64,000 bases of DNA from Gonatopus flavifemur (lineage: Eukaryota > Arthropoda > Insecta > Hymenoptera > Dryinidae), in NCBI GenBank assembly GCA_018340375.1, contig JAFFJZ010000001.1, positions 71,664,001 to 71,728,000 of the forward strand, given 5' to 3'. The notes beneath the pieces were generated by a model, which was not told where the DNA came from, did no database searches, and worked only from the letters and a program-made list of their open reading frames with translations. Below, piece after piece: positions 59,945 through 64,000 of the stretch. Numbering within the stretch: the stretch's first letter is position 1; every line of letters starts with the position of its first letter. Both the position numbers and the translations under genes were made by a program.

Positions 59945-61047
59945 CACTGTAAAAAAATTTCACCGGAAAATTCCAGTACATGTACTGGAAGTCATTAACC
60001 TGTACATGTACCGGAAAATTTCAGCACATTTGTACTGCAAAAATTCAGTGCAAACGTTATGGAATTTCCGCATCAAAACTGGAAATTTTCTGAGCCTCGG
60101 TACTGGAATTTTTCAGTACACGAGCTGGACTTTTCCAGGACATGTACTGGAAAATTAATGCTGAAAATATCCATGAAAATTGAAAAAAAATTGCTCACGC
60201 AAAATGATTTTGCAGGGTCCTTGTGTTCCAAGATGATTGAGAAACTTTTGATCGTTCATTTGGGTGGACAGAAACTCATGTCTACCTAACAGGATTTGAA
60301 CCCACACTTTTCTACCTGCCTACCAACTGAAACCTAAGACCTAACCGATGAGCTATAGCGCGACATGTTGGAAGGCCAGCTTGGGTTACTACATATGCTT
60401 CATATCTAGAACACAAGAGGATAAGTCTTGGAAAAACCTCATATATCAATTTCATTGGCTACAATTACAATTATTATTCAAAATCTCAATCAGGAAATTT
60501 TTAATATAAAGACTTGAAATTTTTCCTGCCAGAAATGACGAAGTCCAATAGAAGTGGAAAATTTCAGTGCAACAGTGATTAAATTCCGTTGCATAGCAAC
60601 TGGAAAATTCCATCACACGACCTGAAAATTGCAGTTCAAAACCTGTATACTTCAATTGCATAGTAACTGGAAAATTCCATCACAAAACCTGAGAATTGCA
60701 GTTAAAAACCTGTATAATTCCAGTATACCAACGATTAGGTTTTTTTTTCTAAATTCCAAATTTTTTCTCAAGTCCTTTTTGAGGGAATATTTTTTTTTGG
60801 TGCACAAGAACTATAAAATTGTAGTACGAGCCGGTAAAATTTTCGCGAAATCATGGCAAAATTTCAGTACATCATCTCAAACTTGAAAATTCCAGTACAA
60901 TGACTGAATTTTCAGTTATGCTTGGTAAATTTTCAGTAACGTAACAACAAAATCTCTGTACATGTACTGGAATATCCATATTCCAGTACTAGCACTGGAA
61001 ATTTCCAGTCCAGTTGCACAGTAAATTTCCAGTTTTTTTTTACAGTG
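59945..61047. mobile_element. 1.1-kb TA-flanked element built of TGGAAATTTCCAGTAC words
   Basis: CACTGTAAAAAAATTTCACC and, reversed, CACTGTAAAAAAAAACTGGA lie between TA dinucleotides (59943-59944, 61048-61049). The interior repeats GTACTGGAAAATTCCAGTAC-type palindromes more than a dozen times. Its ends match the 248-bp element at 33692. A tRNA-like sequence at 60290-60366 sits inside it. No transposase was recognised; Tc1/mariner-type by its ends. Confidence 0.75.
60290..60366 (-). other. tRNA-like SINE head nested in the 1.1-kb element
   Basis: On the minus strand, GCGCTATAGCTCATCGGTTA is an A-box-like start and GTGGGTTCAAATCCTGTTAG a B box. The boxes are about 53 bases apart, longer than in a standard tRNA, because of an extra GTTGGTAGGCAGGTAG block. 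This supports a tRNA-derived SINE and not a tRNA gene. Confidence 0.5.
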
Positions 61048-61581
61048 TAAGTTCGAATGACTCTGATCCGAATGTTTTCATGAATATTGAGGAAGATATT
61101 TTTTTATTCATCTTCATTTATGTATGGTTTCAATCTATAATCTATAAATTAATGGATTTTAATTTTGATGTAACTTTCGAAGGAAGCTCTGAATCGATTC
61201 GAAATTTTGCAGGAGTATTTGTTTGATCATTAAGAATCGTTTCGGAGATTTTCTTAAGTTTTTCATTATTACAAAAATAGGTGTAATACATCGTTAAATT
61301 CCTTTTGAGAAATTTGAATGCAATCAAATGAGTGAGCAATTCTCATATCATCATCTTGAATGAAAATCTCATTGACTGAGATCGGATTAACGGTTTTCAA
61401 TTACACCTGACTTTACAAATACTTTCATTTATTCTGGACGACTGTTGAAGAACTTTATATCTTTTTTTCTTACATTTTCTGGTGGAAGTTCAGTAAATAA
61501 TACATAATTATTTCAGGGCAACGTTGCTTTTCTTGCTCGCCAGATTTGAGTCAAAAGCAATTTGAGTGGAAAACATATTAA

Positions 61582-61921
61582 CCCTTTCTGACCTAATGTC
61601 CATTACAATGGACATTTCTGTGAAACTTTCAGACGCCTGTCATTCCAAAAATATTGGATTCGATGAATGTGTAAAACCATTTATGAATTTTTTATCAGTC
61701 GCCGAAGATTGTTCACATATTAATGACCCCGATCTATGACGGGGAAAATGTTTTTCTATACAACACCTATCTAGTTTGTATCTATTTCGACACGATTCCG
61801 ATATACTTTTCATAAAATCAATCGATTCTCTTCAGAATTGCTGCCACGCATGAAACTTCATATACGTAATAGAACATGACAAAAGCTGTATTCTATCGAA
61901 AATAATTCTGGTCAGAAAGGG
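61582..61921. mobile_element. piggyBac-type MITE
   Basis: TTAA at 61578-61581 and 61922-61925 brackets exact termini CCCTTTCTGACC/GGTCAGAAAGGG. It is 340 bp with no long arms and no frame of note. It shares the TTAA+CCC layout with 48758-50704 but not its sequence, so the two are separate families. Confidence 0.88.
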
Positions 61922-61980
61922 TTAATCATATGTTTGCGGTAATAACAATATTATTAGGATATCGATTTGAAACACATATG

Positions 61981-62088
61981 CCCCAGTAGCGCAAAGATGT
62001 TTGGAATATTCTATAGATGTCCATAGAACATTCAAATATGCAAAAATATTCTATGGATGTTCATAGAATATTGCAAACATTCTTTTGC
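61981..62088. repeat. Inverted repeat with ATTCTATRGATGT arms
   Basis: GCGCAAAGATGTTTGGAATA then TTCTATAGATGTCCATAGAA pairs with TTCTATGGATGTTCATAGAA then TATTGCAAACATTCTTTTGC. The left end CCCCAGTAGCGCAAAG resembles the CCCAAGTAGCACAAG termini elsewhere; the matching right terminus is missing, possibly lost to the neighbouring element. Confidence 0.6.
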
Positions 62089-63452
62089 GGTAAATATGCA
62101 GAAGTGTGACTTCTGGGAAAACGACTAATTTAGGGGAAGGTCTCTGCGGAAATGGCTTTCATTTAGGCCCAATGAAACATTCGAATAGGGGGAGCTGGTA
62201 AAAGTTCCGAAAGAGCACCCATACAGCTCATAAACAGCCCATCGTGGGAAAATGACTAATTTAGGAGATGGTCTTTGCGGAAATGGCTTTCATTTAGGCC
62301 AAATGAGGCATTCGAATAGGGGGAGCTAGAAGAAGTTATCAAACAGTGCCCATACAGCTCACAAACAGCACCTTCTGTATCGCGGAACATAAAATGATGA
62401 TTTTGGTGGGGTTTGGTGGGTTTCTTTCCGGGGCAGAGGGAAGGGGGGGGGGATTTTTTTCACTCCCCGTAAACACTCAAGGTGGTGGAAGTAGATGAAT
62501 CGCTAAGTAAAATGATATAGGCAGATTATATGTGGGTCGTTCCATATCAGATTTGCCAGTAAAATTTCAATTTCAACGAAACTTTTTTCTCGCGTTCTAG
62601 AAAGGAAAATAATCGATACGTATTTTTTTATTTTGATTGGATACCTTTCATTTCCGAGATACGATTTTTTAAAGTTTCGGAGTTGAAAAAATCGAACATT
62701 TCTTCATCCCTGATATTTCAAAAGCCTTTGGATTTGGAGAAAAACTTTCGAATCAGGAAGACTTGTATTTTGTGCGTTTTTATGGACTGGATATATGAAG
62801 TAAATTTTTCGTGTTATTTCACGCATTTATTTTGCAAACTTTATAAATCAATTCGAGTTACAAAAAAACGACATGCTTGAAATTAATGTGACCATAATGT
62901 ACTTTCTCATCACCCCCAAACCAGCAACATACGAACACACAGCCGTCTCAGGTTTCGATGAAAATTGATCTGCAAGCCCTTTGAGGCTGGGGGTAGGGGG
63001 GTGCCAGCGAGTGAGACAGGGATTAGATTCATTGTTGGTGGTCAATTTCAGCTTCCACGGCGATAAAAAAACTTATAAACAAACGTGCATCTGAACTCCG
63101 CATAAAAGCTGAAACTTCACTCCCCGCGGAGAAGGTGAGGGGGTGGTAGGCGCGGTGGTAAGGGTGAAGGCACAGTCTATGAGCTACATTGACATTCCTT
63201 GGGAACTATTTTCACCCCAACCAGTTCGGAAACACCAATGGGGCCAAATGGCAGCCGTCACCGCAAAGAAACTGCAGGGAACACGTCATTTTTCCACGAT
63301 GGGCTGTTTATGAGCTGTGTGGGTGCTCTTTGGGAACTTTTCCCAGCTCCCCCCATTTCAATGTCTTATTGGGTCTAAACGAAAGCCAATTCCATAAAAA
63401 TCCTCCCCTAAATTAGTCGTTCTCCCAGAAGTCGCACTTCTGCATATTTACC
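62089..63452. mobile_element. 1.36-kb GGTAAATATGCAGAAGTG foldback element, G-rich
   Basis: Ends GGTAAATATGCAGAAGTGTG and, reversed, GGTAAATATGCAGAAGTGCG. About 170 bp of each arm pairs (GACTAATTTAGGGGA, GGGGGAGCTGG, GTGGGTGCTCTTT and complements). The left arm is partly duplicated: 62115-62240 recurs at 62250-62370. The centre has very G-rich tracts at 62406-62452 and 62985-63003. No transposase seen, and the target duplication is unclear. It ends 16 bp from the stop codon of the right-edge gene. Confidence 0.8.
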
Positions 63453-63467
63453 AAAGATTTTCTTGTT

Positions 63468-64000
63468 TCAAGTGAAATTTGCTGATCTTGAAAAGATATC
63501 ACTTAAATCGAGGACTTTTTCCTCGTCGGTGGACAAGAATATCTTTAAAGATTTCTGTGAGTGTAAGGAATGCAAATTGACTTCACGCATAATTAGTTTT
63601 CCAGTCAGTTGATCCATGAATGCAGTGCTACATCTGTGATGCAACGCCAAATCTTGATGATATGCTATCAAAACTCACTTCGCTGAGAAAGTGACTCTAA
63701 TACCATAGGGTGTTCAATGAATGTTTCTTAATGTTCAATAGGCATCCACGTATGAATATTAAGCATCCTTATAATTCTTTGGATGACTTTTTACTCATCG
63801 GGAGTGTTTTATTATTACAATCTTAACTAAGCGTCATCATTTTTCTGAATTTTGCTTACCTTAGATTGATCACAGCAATGCCAACCACATTGACTCCCAC
63901 TTCATTCACTGATTAATAATAATAGAATCCTTGATATGAAAAAGTAATCTCACAAAATTCATTAATCACTGCCGTATATGTTAATTTGGCTGGCACCGCT
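63468..64000 (-). CDS. C-terminal exons of an unrecognised protein (partial, enters from right edge)
   Basis: Minus-strand exons 63908..63860 and 63633..63468 join in frame across a 226-bp GTAAGC...ATCACAG intron: VGVNVVGIAVINLR, then CSTAFMDQLTGKLIMREVNL and EEKVLDLSDIFSRSANFT to a TGA stop. A further upstream exon may end at 63970 (GGCA before GTGATT), making a 61-bp intron and restoring a codon (INIYG-M-NEVGV). The residues look protein-like, with an alternating hydrophobic segment followed by a charged tail, but I cannot name the family. The short first exon (49 bp) and the weak donor at 63970 are the main doubts. Confidence 0.4.

Noticed and set aside
1..64000. CRISPR arrays, rRNA operons, riboswitches or bacterial-type promoters
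   Set aside because: Spliced genes and MITE-rich AT-rich DNA show a eukaryotic nuclear genome; no regularly spaced short direct repeats or rRNA-like sequence were seen.

Overview
This window is animal nuclear DNA, most likely from an insect. The recognisable genes are split into short exons with GT-AG introns, the intergenic DNA is very AT-rich, and the non-coding space is filled with small foldback (MITE-like) transposable elements. The two identifiable proteins read as insect-type, but the order cannot be fixed from the sequence; a hymenopteran is plausible and unproven. Nothing bacterial (operons, CRISPR, rRNA) is present.

Genes. All three supported genes are on the minus strand. (1) 914-3450 holds the first two coding exons of an MFSD12-like major facilitator; the rest lies off the left edge. 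(2) 18806-27497 is a complete seven-exon maspardin (SPG21) gene of 292 codons, in which every intron boundary keeps frame. (3) 63468-64000 holds the last two to three exons of a gene I do not recognise, running in from the right edge. A weaker exon pair lies at 12747-12957. Nothing links the three genes functionally; they are neighbours only.

Mobile DNA. 3.4-18.8 kb, the large introns of SPG21 and most of 28.8-63.5 kb are built from non-autonomous inverted-repeat elements of at least four kinds. (a) Elements ending CCC...GGG; 13 of 16 examples have a perfect 2-bp target duplication of varying sequence. (b) Elements ending CAC...GTG, mostly flanked by TA, of Tc1/mariner type. (c) Three elements with TAGTG ends and 8-bp duplications (hAT type). 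(d) Two TTAA-flanked CCC-ended elements (piggyBac type), one a 1.95-kb palindrome carrying many ATGGCGGC words. Several are nested. Two decayed non-LTR retrotransposon tails and three tRNA-like sequences are also present.

Region layout: 1-3450 MFSD12-like; 3451-18805 intergenic with about a dozen elements; 18806-27497 SPG21 with five elements in introns 1 and 2; 28.8-36.3 kb the densest nest of foldback elements; 36.3-48 kb sparse, with a few less AT-rich islands that may be regulatory; 48-50.7 kb the piggyBac-like palindrome; 50.7-62 kb scattered elements; 62.1-63.45 kb a G-rich foldback element abutting the stop codon of the right-edge gene.
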